Source: Colocasia esculenta
Lineage: Eukaryota; Streptophyta; Magnoliopsida; Alismatales; Araceae
Assembly (NCBI GenBank): GCA_014218235.1
Contig: CM024766.1
Span: 66,825,207-66,889,206, forward strand
Direction: 5' to 3'
Length of the DNA: 64,000 nt
In this document: positions 23,161 to 32,629 of the stretch, in pieces
Layout of the letters: every line of letters begins with the position of its first letter
Numbering within the stretch: position 1 is the stretch's first letter
Program-made: the position numbers and the translations under genes
The notes under the pieces: model-generated
The model's input: only the letters and a program-made list of their open reading frames with translations
Told to the model about the DNA's origin: nothing
The model's database searches: none

Positions 23161-23410
23161 TGTTGGGTTTACATGTGTTATGTTTATTTTTGACGATGAA
23201 AAACCCAAATAGATGTTATGTGACTATGTGAAACATGAAAAAAATGGCAAACTCAACCAAATGATAATCAAGAAAGAACATGTGTCAATTGATTGTTTAA
23301 ATGTTCATTACATCTCACTAACAATGCTCTTAAATGTAGGTGTGAATGTATGCAAAAAAATGTACCAAATTCCAGAGCAAAATCTCAAGAAACTCAAGTT
23401 AAACAAGTGC

Positions 23411-23607
23411 TTGTCGACAGATCTACAAGGTCCTATCGACAACCAAGCACAGGGAGACAAGACAAAGTTCAGGACAACAGTACTTGTCGACAGATCCAGA
23501 TCTCCTGTCGACAGCTACACACAGGAAACTGTTTCCCGGAAGACCAGTGTTCTGGATTTTGCAAACCTGTTAGCACCTGTCGATAGATGCATAGGCTGCT
23601 GTCGACA
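23411..23607. repeat. CTGTCGACAG palindrome pairs in C 5' LTR
   Basis: TCGA cores stand at 23413 and 23435 (22 apart), 23487 and 23508 (21), 23580 and 23602 (22). Each pair can fold into a stem of 8-10 bp with a 12-nt loop. The spacer sequences differ between pairs. They lie 90-290 bp upstream of the TATA element, in the LTR's likely U3 region. Confidence 0.9.
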
Positions 23608-23696
23608 GACGAAGAGAAACCTCAAGATCCGAGATTTGGATACGTTTCTTATTTAGGTGATTCATTTTACCACATCTTACCATACTTGAACACCCA

Positions 23697-23704
23697 TATA
23701 TAAG
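23697..23704 (+). promoter_or_regulatory. TATA box of C 5' LTR
   Basis: TATATAAG is present in both LTR copies (also 32576-32583), shortly downstream of the palindrome array. Confidence 0.6.
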
Positions 23705-24451
23705 GAACATCTAGAGGTATTTTCGCACAAGAGAAGCCACCATACCAAACCCTAATCAAAAACCAACAGAGAGAGCTTCTCCCTGTTGCTCTGCTTCAAC
23801 CTTCCGTCCAGGGAAAGAAAGAACCATCTTCCGAACGGAATTGAAGATGGTTTGTCCATCTCTCAAGCTTCTCCATCAACTGATACCTGTCAAGACAGAG
23901 CTTGAAGTTCATCTGGACGACCATCTTGAAGAGTTCCATCTTAGGATTTGATTCTACAACTCTGAACTCTTCTCTACTTCTACTTTTTCATACTATGTGT
24001 GTGTGATAGTGGGTCAAGCATCTCTTGTGCTTGATCTACATGTGTGGTATTGTTCTGATCGTGTGTTTGCATCAGACAACGTGGTGTGTGTGTGTGTTGT
24101 AGTGTTTGAAGTCGCTCATAAGCAGTCGTTCTGCGTGTGTGTGTGGACGGTGGACGTAGGATACACAAGTTGTGTACTCTGAACCACCTTAAATCCGCAT
24201 GTCCTATGGTTTGCACGTTTTCACGATAGATGATTGGTAGGCACGTTGATTCTACACACGCTAGATAGGTTGTTCATGTTTTATTCACAACAAACACACA
24301 CTCAGCAATTCGAATTCAAATTAAATTCCTTTGAAATTTTGATAAGTCTGTGTTTCCATTGAAAAGAAGGCAACAGTGTTTTCAGTTTCCAATAATCTAT
24401 TCAACCCCCCTTCTAGATTACCATATGGGATAATTCTGCGCATCTTTCAAT

Positions 24452-24463
24452 TGGTATCAGTGC
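24452..24463 (+). other. C primer-binding site (initiator Met tRNA)
   Basis: TGGTATCAGTGC, two bases after the LTR end, is the Met-tRNA primer site with one change from TGGTATCAGAGC. Confidence 0.88.
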
Positions 24464-24545
24464 GAGGTTTCTCCAATTTATTTCTTTTAAAGCTTGATCT
24501 TACGATCAGGAGATTCTCGATCTCGTGGAATTTAACAAGGGGTTT

Positions 24546-26507
24546 ATGGCTGAGGGACACTCGGTGTCCAGGCCACCCTTCTTTGATAGCAATGACTATC
24601 CGTACTGGAAAAATCACATGCAGGTATTTCTGAGAGCTCAAGACTTTGAGCTTTGGAAGATCGTCAGTAAAGGAGCATATGTGCTGTCTGAGGATGAAGA
24701 TACATGGACAAAGGACTAGATTAAGAAAGGAACTCTCAACTGGAGCACATTGAACATGATGCAGTGCACTGTACATCCCAAGGAATATTCAAGAGTCTCC
24801 ACATGCACCTTAGCAAAAGAGATGTGGGACAAGCTTGAACTCATCTACGAAGGTACGTCTGAGGTAAGGGAAACCAAATCAAGCATGCTAGTATCTAAAT
24901 ATGAAATGTTTGAAATGAAAATTGATGAAACCATATCAGATATGTTTGCAAGACTCATGTTAATAATCAATGGGCTGAAAGGTCTTAAGAAAGAATACTC
25001 ATAAAGTGACTTAGTTAGGAAGATACTTCTGTCTCTTCTATCCTCATGGAATACTAAGGCCACTGTCATTGAGGATTCTAAAGATCTTTCAAAGATGAAA
25101 TTGGATGAATTGATTGGTTCATTGATGACCTATTAAATAAACATAAAGAGGAAAGAAATTGAAGAAAATCCAAGAAAATCTATTGCTTTAAAAGCTTCCA
25201 ATAAAAATTTCTCAAGTTCCCAAAAGGATGTACAACAGGAAAGTGATGACATTGAAACGTCTAGTGATAGTGAGAAAGATGAAATGGCCATGCATACTTG
25301 ACAATTCAGGAAATTTCTTAAGTACAAAAGGAAAGGCTCAGGTAACTCCAAATCCTTTCAAAAGAAAGATTTTTCAAATAAATTTGAGTCTAACAAGAAC
25401 TCTGACATGATTGTGTGCTATGAGTGCAAGAAACCAGGGCATATGAGAGGAGAATGCCTAGAGCTCAAGAAGAAATTGAAGAAAGAAAAATTCACCTTCA
25501 AAAAGGCCAAGGCAATGCTGGCAACTTGGAGTGATGAAGACGAAGACGAGGACTCACATGCAAATTCAGGAGATGAAGATGTTCACTATTTAATGGCAAG
25601 AAGTGAGGACTTCACTGAGGTAAACTCTTCCTTTGAGAACTATACTATAGATGAATGGGAAGAGGCTTACACATTGTCTTTTGAGAAATTTTGTGAGTTT
25701 AAGTCTGAAAACAAAGCACTGAAAAAGAAAATCAATTCACTTGTTCATAGCACATCCAATAATGAACAAACTGCAATGCTAAATAAAGAAATTGAAATGA
25801 TGAAAATTGATGAGGAAGCTCACAGTGAGGAAATGGATTGCATGAAAGAAAAGCTATAAGAGAGAGAAAAAGAAAAACAAAGCCTAATTGATTCTCTTGA
25901 AGGCCTACAAAATGAACTTCAAGAAATAAAGAAGAAGTTGGAACAAACTGAAAAGGAATTAAAACAAAAATCTGAAGATCTCATAAGATTTGTAAAGGGA
26001 AAACAAAATCTTGATGTTGTTTTAGGTGTAAATGTTAATGTAACAAGACATGGGCTTGGATATCAACCAGTGAAACAAAAGAAAATGGGAGAAACATTGA
26101 TAATTTCTTTTGTTGATTCAAGTCCAAGCATAAGTAAACTGGTTTCTCCCAAGAATAAGAAAACTCAAGTCAAGGGTAAGCAACAACAACCCAAACAAAA
26201 GACTTCAGTTGTGCAAACAAACAAGAAGTCTGTCGACAGACCCAAAGAGCCTTGTCGACAGGTCTGGAAGTATGTTGCTAAAAGACAGCCATCTAAGAAA
26301 CTAAAGGGAAAACTGCCCATGCATGTTCTACAGAATGATAAAACAACTATCTTGAGAAAATCTCCTTCATCCAATGTGTGTAAGAAGTTTGTCCATGATG
26401 AAAAACATTGCTGGAATAATCCAAATAAACTGAAATTCAAACAAGTTTGGATTCCAAAGTATTTACTTTTTGGCATGAATGAAAAATTGGGACCCAAAGT
26501 AATTTAG
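24546..26507 (+). pseudogene. gag: C gag
   Basis: The ATG at 24546 begins MAEGHSVSRPPFFDSNDYPYW, the standard copia Gag opening (UBN2-type). It continues through VRKILLSLLSSWNTKATVIE and a knuckle CYECKKPGHMRGEC (25416-25457). A long charged coiled-coil segment (about 25680-25990) and a basic linker follow. At least five in-frame stops (24717, 25002, about 25135, about 25300, 25857) break an otherwise single frame, and a frameshift lies before the protease. The linker codes two copies of the element's palindrome, read as SVDRP and CRQV. Confidence 0.88.
26231..26260. repeat. CTGTCGACAG pair inside C gag coding sequence
   Basis: TCGA cores at 26233 and 26255 are 22 bp apart, the same spacing as in the LTR and 3' region. 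They lie in the basic linker between the Gag coiled coil and protease, in-frame with coding. Confidence 0.9.
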
Positions 26508-26535
26508 GTACCAAAACCTCTTATCTGATCCATCT

Positions 26536-27120
26536 ATGCAGGAATGCCTAGCAGCCCAAAATCAAAACAAATGGTACTTGGATAGTGGCTGCTCGAGGCA
26601 CATGATGGGCGACAAAGATAAATTCTGTTTGCTAGTGGAGAAAGATGGAGGTCAAGTTGTCTTTGGAGGTAGCAATAAGGGCCAAATCATTGGCACAAGT
26701 AAGGTAGGTAAGTATGCCTCTAACTCAATAGACAACGTATTGTTAGTTGATGGTCTTAATCATAATATGCTTAGCATAAGCCAACTATATGATAAAGGTC
26801 ATAAAGTTGTTTTCGAATCAAATTCATGTCAAATTGTTGATAAAGAAACAGGAAGTCTTAAGTTTTCTGGTAAGAGAGTGAACAACATCTATTTAGTTGA
26901 TTTGGATGATCCAGAAAATGACAATTTGTGTCTTGTTGCAAATAAACAGGATGAGTTGACCTTGTGGCATCGTAGGCTTGGCCATGCGAGCTACAATGTC
27001 CCTCACAAGATTATGAGGTTGAAATTGGTAAGTGGACTCCCTGCCATTTCTTTTAATAAAAATGAAAGTTTTTGTGATGCATGTGCACAAGGAAATCCTT
27101 CAAATCAAAAACACCGGTAA
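26536..27120 (+). pseudogene. pol: C protease and integrase zinc region
   Basis: WYLDSGCSRHMMGDKDKF is the copia protease active site (D-S-G). LWHRRLGHASYNVPHKI and FCDACAQG mark the pre-integrase HHCC domain. A frameshift near 27090 separates it from the integrase core. Confidence 0.9.
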
Positions 27121-28100
27121 TCACTTCAAAACCTTATGAACTGTTGCACATGGACCTTTTTAGGCCTACTAGAACTCTAAGTCTTAATGGCAAACGGTTT
27201 GGTTTTGTCATTGTAGACGACTTCTCTAGGTTCACTTGGGTCAAATTTCTGGCTCACAAAAATGAAGCACTTAAGGTCTTTAAAGAATTCTTTAATAAGA
27301 TTGAGCATGGGAATGTTCATAAAATATGCTCAATCCGCACTGATCATGGGGGAGAGTTTGATAACAACTCTTTTTCTGATTTCTGCAGGTTCCACGGGTT
27401 AGATCACATGTTTTCCTCTCCAAGGACTCCCGAACAAACTGGCGTAGTGGAGAGAAAGAACAGGACCTTGGTGGAAATGGCTCGCACTCTTCTGGTCAAA
27501 AGCCAACTCTCAAGGAGCTTTTGGGCAGAAGTGGTGAATACTTCCTATTACATTCTCAACAGAGCTATGGTAAGACCTGTGGTGAAGAAAACTCCCTATG
27601 AACTGCTAAAAGGTAAGAAACCCAGCATTGGGTATTTCAGGGTCTTTGGCTCAAAAGTGTTTATTCACAACAATGATAATGTTGACTTAGACAAGTTTGA
27701 AGCCAAAAGTGATCCAGGTATATTTCTGGGATACTCAGAACACTCTAGAGCATATAGAGTGTTTAATAATAAGAATAGAACTGTGGAAGAAACTCCACAA
27801 GTTCTTTTTGATGAGTATCATGCAAAGACTAACAATTCAAACTTACACAGGTATGATGATGGAGATGAAGGAGTGATTCTTGGGAATCCACATGAAAAAG
27901 TAAAAGGCAATTCTTCAGCAATAACAAAAACTAAAAGTGGATATTTTCGCAGGTATGATGATGATGATCTTGAAATGCTCTTCAAAAAGGAAGATGTTGA
28001 ATCCAATGAAGATCCACAAGAGGAAGAACCTCAAGGTGAAACTCCTCAAGTAAACCCTCCTCAAGAACAACCTCCACATGATCACATTCCTCAAGTCTAA
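27081..28100 (+). pseudogene. pol: C integrase core
   Basis: The catalytic acidic residues are all present: D in VIVDDFSRFTW, D in IRTDHGGEFDN and E in GVVERKNRTLVEMA. Text GIFLGYSEHSRAYRVFNNK marks the C-terminal region. An acidic tail rich in Pro, Gln and Glu leads to a stop at 28098. The same frame resumes in RT, with another stop near 28143. Confidence 0.9.
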
Positions 28101-28163
28101 GATGAACCCGGTCCTTCAACAGTCACAAATGTGAGGTATTCCTAAGATCACCCACTTGATAAT

Positions 28164-29246
28164 GTGATAGGAAATGTAAATGATAAAGTTCAAACTAGGT
28201 CTCAGGTCAGACATATAGTTGAACAAGATCATTTAGCTTTTGTCTCTCAAGTGGAACCTAAAAATGTTGAAGAGGCTTTAAAAGAAAATTCATGGATTGA
28301 TGCTATGCATGAGGAACTTGGTCAGTTTCAAAGAAATAATGTCTGGAGTCTAGTTCCTAGAACCCCTGAAATTTCTGTCATAGGCACAAGATGGGTATTT
28401 AGGAATAAGCTAAATGAAGAGGGTAAAGTGGTGAGAAACAAGGCTAGACTGGTAGCAAAAGGATACAGTCAAGAATTTGGTGTAGACTTTGAAGAATCCT
28501 TTGCACCTGTAGCTAGACTTGAAGCAGTTAGAATCTTGTTGGCATATGCATGCTCAAATAAATTCAAACTCTTTCAAATGGATGTTAAAACTACTTTCTT
28601 GAATGGCTACATCAAAGAGGAAGTCTATGTCTCTCAACCACCTGGATTTGAAGATGATGAAAAGTCTAACCATGTTTATAAATTGCACAAAGTTCTTTAT
28701 GGTTTGAAACAGGCACCCCGAGCTTGGTACGACAGACTAAGCAATTTTCTGGTGAGTAAAAACTACTCAAGAGGTAAAGTGGACCAAACTCTTTTCACTA
28801 AGAAAGTTTGCAATCACATAATTGTTGTTCAAGTGTATGTGGACGACATCATTTTTGGCTCCACTAACCCATCACTGTGTGAAGAGTTCTCTAAACACAT
28901 ACACAGTGAATTTGAGGTGAGTCTAATGGGGGAGCTTCAATTCTTTCTTGGTTTGCAGGTCAAACAACATGAAGATGGGTTTTTCATCAATCAAGAAAAA
29001 TATGTCAAGGAGCTCTTGAAACATTTTCAGTTTGAACAAGCCAAGCTTACTTCAACATCAATGAGCACAAGCATAAAACTTGAAAATGATGAGAAAGGTA
29101 AAATGGTAGATGCAAAGCAATTTCGAGGTATGATTGGCTCACTCATTTACCTTACTGCAAGTAGACCGGATATACAATTCAGTGTTTGCCTTTGTGCTAG
29201 ATATCAATCTAGTCCAAAGGAAAGCCATCTGATTGCAGTCAAGTGA
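28164..29246 (+). pseudogene. pol: C reverse transcriptase
   Basis: Copia RT is nearly complete: TRWVFRNKLNEEGKVVRNKA, FQMDVKTTFLNGYIKEEVYV, YGLKQAPRAWYDRLSNFL, and YVDD at 28836-28847 followed by IIFGSTN. The frame closes at a TGA (29244-29246) where the usual text is KRIFRYL, consistent with CGA to TGA. RNase H continues in the same frame. Confidence 0.93.
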
Positions 29247-29276
29247 ATCTTTAGATATCTCTCAGGTACGTATGAT

Positions 29277-29780
29277 TTGGGTCTTTGGTATCCAGCAGGA
29301 AGTAGCTTTAATTTGATATCATATTCTGATGCTGACTATGTTGGATGTAAAATTGACAGAAAAAGCACTAGTGGGTACTGCCAATTTCTTGGTGGTTGCA
29401 TGGTTTCGTGGGCATCCAAGAAGCAACACTCGGTTGCACTCTCCACTGCAAAGGCAGAATATGTTACTGCAGGGAGTTGTGCGGCTCAAGTGTTGTGGAT
29501 TAAAAGTCAACTATGTGACTACAACATTGATATTGGATGCACACCTATCCTATGTGACAACACTAGTGCCATCAATCTCTCAAAGAACCCAGTCCAACAC
29601 TCAAGGACCAAACACAGAGAAATTCGACACCACTTTTTAAGAGATGAAGTAGCCAACAAATCCTTGGAGCTTAGCTTCATACCCACAGAAAAGCAATTGA
29701 CTGACATTTTCACAAAACCCTTGTCTGAAGATAGGTTCACTACATTGAGAAGAGAATTGGGATTGTGCAAAATGCAATGA
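29277..29780 (+). CDS. pol: C RNase H
   Basis: The typical copia RNase H is open throughout: YSDADYVGCKIDRKSTSGY, SWASKKQHSVALSTAKAEY, PILCDNTSAINLSKNP, HSRTKHREIRHHFLRD and ADIFTKPL-like LTDIFTKPLSEDRF. It is separated from RT only by one stop, so it is a fragment of a broken polyprotein rather than an independent gene. Confidence 0.9.
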   Translation: MGLWYPAGSSFNLISYSDADYVGCKIDRKSTSGYCQFLGGCMVSWASKKQHSVALSTAKAEYVTAGSCAAQVLWIKSQLCDYNIDIGCTPILCDNTSAINLSKNPVQHSRTKHREIRHHFLRDEVANKSLELSFIPTEKQLTDIFTKPLSEDRFTTLRRELGLCKMQ

Positions 29781-30250
29781 AATCCATACCGCATTTTGGG
29801 GTATATGCTCTTTGTGTGTAATGACTATGGGGTATATCAAATGGTGAAATGTGGAAGAACAAGTCATGCTTGTTTAGAAACTATCATTATGCGTGAGAAA
29901 ATATTCTCCGTCACGTATCCATAGTCAAGTTGCATCTAAAGGTCATTTACTTCAAATGAGGTATATGGGTTCATTTCAATTTGCCCATTTACTTTTACAC
30001 ATAAATGGATCTCTGTGTTCGTCTGTACTTTCTCATGAACTCATGTGCAAATGCTTGTTATACATGTGAAAATTTGACTTGAATTGCTTGAATGTTGGGT
30101 CTACACATGCACACACTATGGGGGAGCAAGTTTAGGTCAGATGAGTGAATTCTTGAGAGAAAATCTTCTTTTTTCACATACTTAAATTTCCCTCGCATGG
30201 AGTTCCAATTTTTCTCTCATCCTAGCCTTCAATATGATTTGTCAAAGCTC

Positions 30251-30510
30251 CTGTCGACAGCCCCAAACCATCCTTTCGACAGCCATGCCTCCACAGAACC
30301 CAGATTTTGAACCTTGTGTGCCTCTGTCGACAGGCTCAAACCCATTTGTCGACATCCAGGCACAGTTTCTGATCTCCCCGAACTCAATATCTTTTGTCTG
30401 TGTGCATCTGTCGACAACCAACACTCAACTGTCGGCAGCCATGATCTGTCTGAACCCCGAAATCTCTAGCTGTGTACATCTATCGACAGGCTCCCACCAG
30501 CTGTCGACAG
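30251..30510. repeat. CTGTCGACAG palindrome pairs in C 3' region
   Basis: TCGA cores stand at 30254/30276 (22), 30327/30349 (22), 30411/30432 (21, second TCGG) and 30483/30504 (21). Pairs start 73, 84 and 72 bp apart. The segments between pairs are a strongly diverged tandem repeat, so the words and their spacing are better kept than the rest. Confidence 0.9.
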
Positions 30511-31519
30511 AAACACATTTCCCAAGCAATTCCTTATTATTTTTCAACATCCTTTATGAGCATGTTCATCTCTTTGATGTAAGGTGCAACTTGGGTATTT
30601 ACGTGTGTTTTATTCTTTCATCTCCACATAATATTAAAGATATTGTCTCAATCACAATGATTTTGACATACTATTATTGTATGAGTCTAGGTTGTATCAT
30701 TCGGAGTACATTGGACAAATCTAATGGGTCTAACCTAACTCACTTGAATAACTCCCTTGTGCAAAAACATTCTTCTCAAGTGACTTGATAAGTCCTATGG
30801 TCATTGAATTTTATGTCTTGCAATGAGTGTTAACCATAAATACTCTTTGACCTTGATTTTCAATCCAAAACAAAAACAAAAAATGGAGAACAACTACCTA
30901 TTTCTAATCATAAAAAATGTGTACCAAAACATAATCACGGGATAAAGGCATAGCAATGCTATGTTGTGCTGAGTAACTGGGGACATAAGCATCACAAATG
31001 TCTGTCTTCGCGTCAAAAAGCTTACTCATTATCTCTGTAAAATGGTCTGATGGTCACTTCCACTGAGTAACTAGGGGTACGGGCATTCCTCATGTCTATC
31101 CTCACGTCAAAAGGTGTTAGTGATCCTAATTACCACTTTTCCCATTGAATTTCCCTTGGAACAATTCAAAGTTGAAATAGTGTGCAGCCTCCAAATGTTG
31201 ATTAATCACGGGTTCTTTGATGTTTATGGTTACCTACGCATGTAGACATCTTTTTTATAAACCATCTGACCATCACACACTAGAAACTATGTTTTTCTAC
31301 AATGTTTTTTTATTCAAAGGGGTTATCTTATTTTCATAAGCTTTGGTACGATGTCTTCTTAATGTTCCAACTTGAGACTCCTACAGTATTATTTTTAAAC
31401 CATTGAAGATTTTGACTTGTCTTAATATTAGTGGGTATGACAGTTTAAAATGTGTGTATACCTATTTTCCACCTTATCTCCACTTTGGACGCTCATTGCC
31501 CAAAAATTTTTGACATAAA

Positions 31520-31747
31520 ATGTATGAGCCCTCTCTTAGAGATTTCATCTCTGCTCAAATGGCACAAATGCAGCTCCAGATGACCACTGGTTTCGAACAC
31601 CTAAATGCTCGATTGGATCATGTTGATACTAGCTTGGAAGCACTGGCTGACACCCAAGTCCAGCTTCAGCTAAGGCTTACCAGGCTCTCCACAGAGCTTC
31701 ACGAGCTTCGTCAGGCCTCTGCACCACCTGGGCATGACGATGTTTAG
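31520..31747 (+). CDS. C small coiled-coil frame, possible remnant of accessory ORF
   Basis: 75 codons from an ATG, with heptad-like leucines and Gln (MQLQMTTGFEHLNARLDHVD, LQLRLTRLSTELHELRQ). It resembles in style the short coiled coil of B's accessory frame (ENLFVLQLQVDFIDAKFD). No other domain is visible. It is on the element's sense strand, 300 bp before the polypurine tract. It may be the tail of a lost SIRE third ORF or simple chance; I favour the former weakly. Confidence 0.4.
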   Translation: MYEPSLRDFISAQMAQMQLQMTTGFEHLNARLDHVDTSLEALADTQVQLQLRLTRLSTELHELRQASAPPGHDDV

Positions 31748-32024
31748 AGAGTCTAGGTGTTCACTATCTAGTGCATTATTCACTTTGGTCAGGGTTTTGT
31801 CACTGATATCCTAGTTTGGTCTATCACTCATGTTATCTTCTTCCTTTGCATTTCCTTTCGTCATGTCATGAACAACTTTTGTAACTGTGTGTAATGAATG
31901 CTCAATCAATGAAATTCACAGTTATTTGCCACTTTATATTCATGTGTGCATGACGTGTCTTTTTGGATGTTGCCAAAAGGGGGAGAAACATCAATTATGC
32001 ATAAATTGGAATTTTTGTCATCAT

Positions 32025-32039
32025 AAAAAAGGGGGAGAA
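32025..32039 (+). other. C polypurine tract
   Basis: AAAAAAGGGGGAGAA directly precedes the 3' LTR start. A similar tract, AAAAGGGGGAGAAA, lies about 55 bp upstream. Confidence 0.9.
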
Positions 32040-32629
32040 TGTTGGGTTTACATGTGTTATGTTTGTTTTTTAGGATGAACAACCCAAATTGATGTTATGT
32101 GACTATGTGAAACACGATGAAAATGACAAACTCAACCAAATGATAATCAAGAAAGAACATGTGTCAATTGATTGTTTAAATGTTCATTACATCTCACTAA
32201 CAATGCTCTTAAATGTAGGTGTGAATGTATGCAAAACAATGTAGCAAATTCCAGAGCAAAATCTCAAGAAACTCAAGTTAAACAAGTGTCTGTCGACAGA
32301 TCTACAAGGTCCTGTCGACAGCCAAGCACAGGGAGACAAGACAAAGTTCAGGACAACAGTACCTGTCGATAGATCCAGATTGCCTGTCGACAGCTACACA
32401 CAGGAAACTGTTTCCCGGAAGACCAGTGTTCTGGATTTTGCAAACTTGTTAGCACCTGTCGATAGATGCATAGGCTGCTGTCGACAGACGAAGAGAAACC
32501 TCAAGATCCGAGCTTTGGATAAGTTTCTTATTTGGGTGATTCATTTTACCACGTCTTACCATACTTGAACACCCATATATAAGGAACATCTAGAGGTATT
32601 TTCGCACAAGAGAAGCCACCATACCAAAC

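Larger units (their letters stand above)
23161..24449 (+). repeat. C 5' LTR
   Basis: The LTR begins TGTTGGGTTTAC and ends ATCTTTCA before the primer site. It matches the 3' LTR (32040 onward) with only a few differences per hundred bases. It has a TATA element at 23697-23704 and an array of CTGTCGACAG words upstream of it. Confidence 0.93.
29781..32024 (+). other. C long 3' untranslated region
   Basis: About 2.2 kb lies between RNase H and the polypurine tract. In SIRE elements an extra reading frame often sits here; in C only a 75-codon coiled-coil frame (31520) is left. The region holds a palindrome array at 30251-30510 and a spare polypurine tract near 31975. Confidence 0.75.

Noticed and set aside
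23411..23607. CRISPR-like look of palindromic words separated by spacers in C (and in B, E, H)
   Set aside because: The words are 8-10 bp, spacers differ in length between and within pairs, no cas genes exist, and the setting is a plant LTR.
24050..24170. GT-rich runs in the C LTR (also 36460-36610)
   Set aside because: Simple sequence present in both LTR copies, with no sign of a separate feature.
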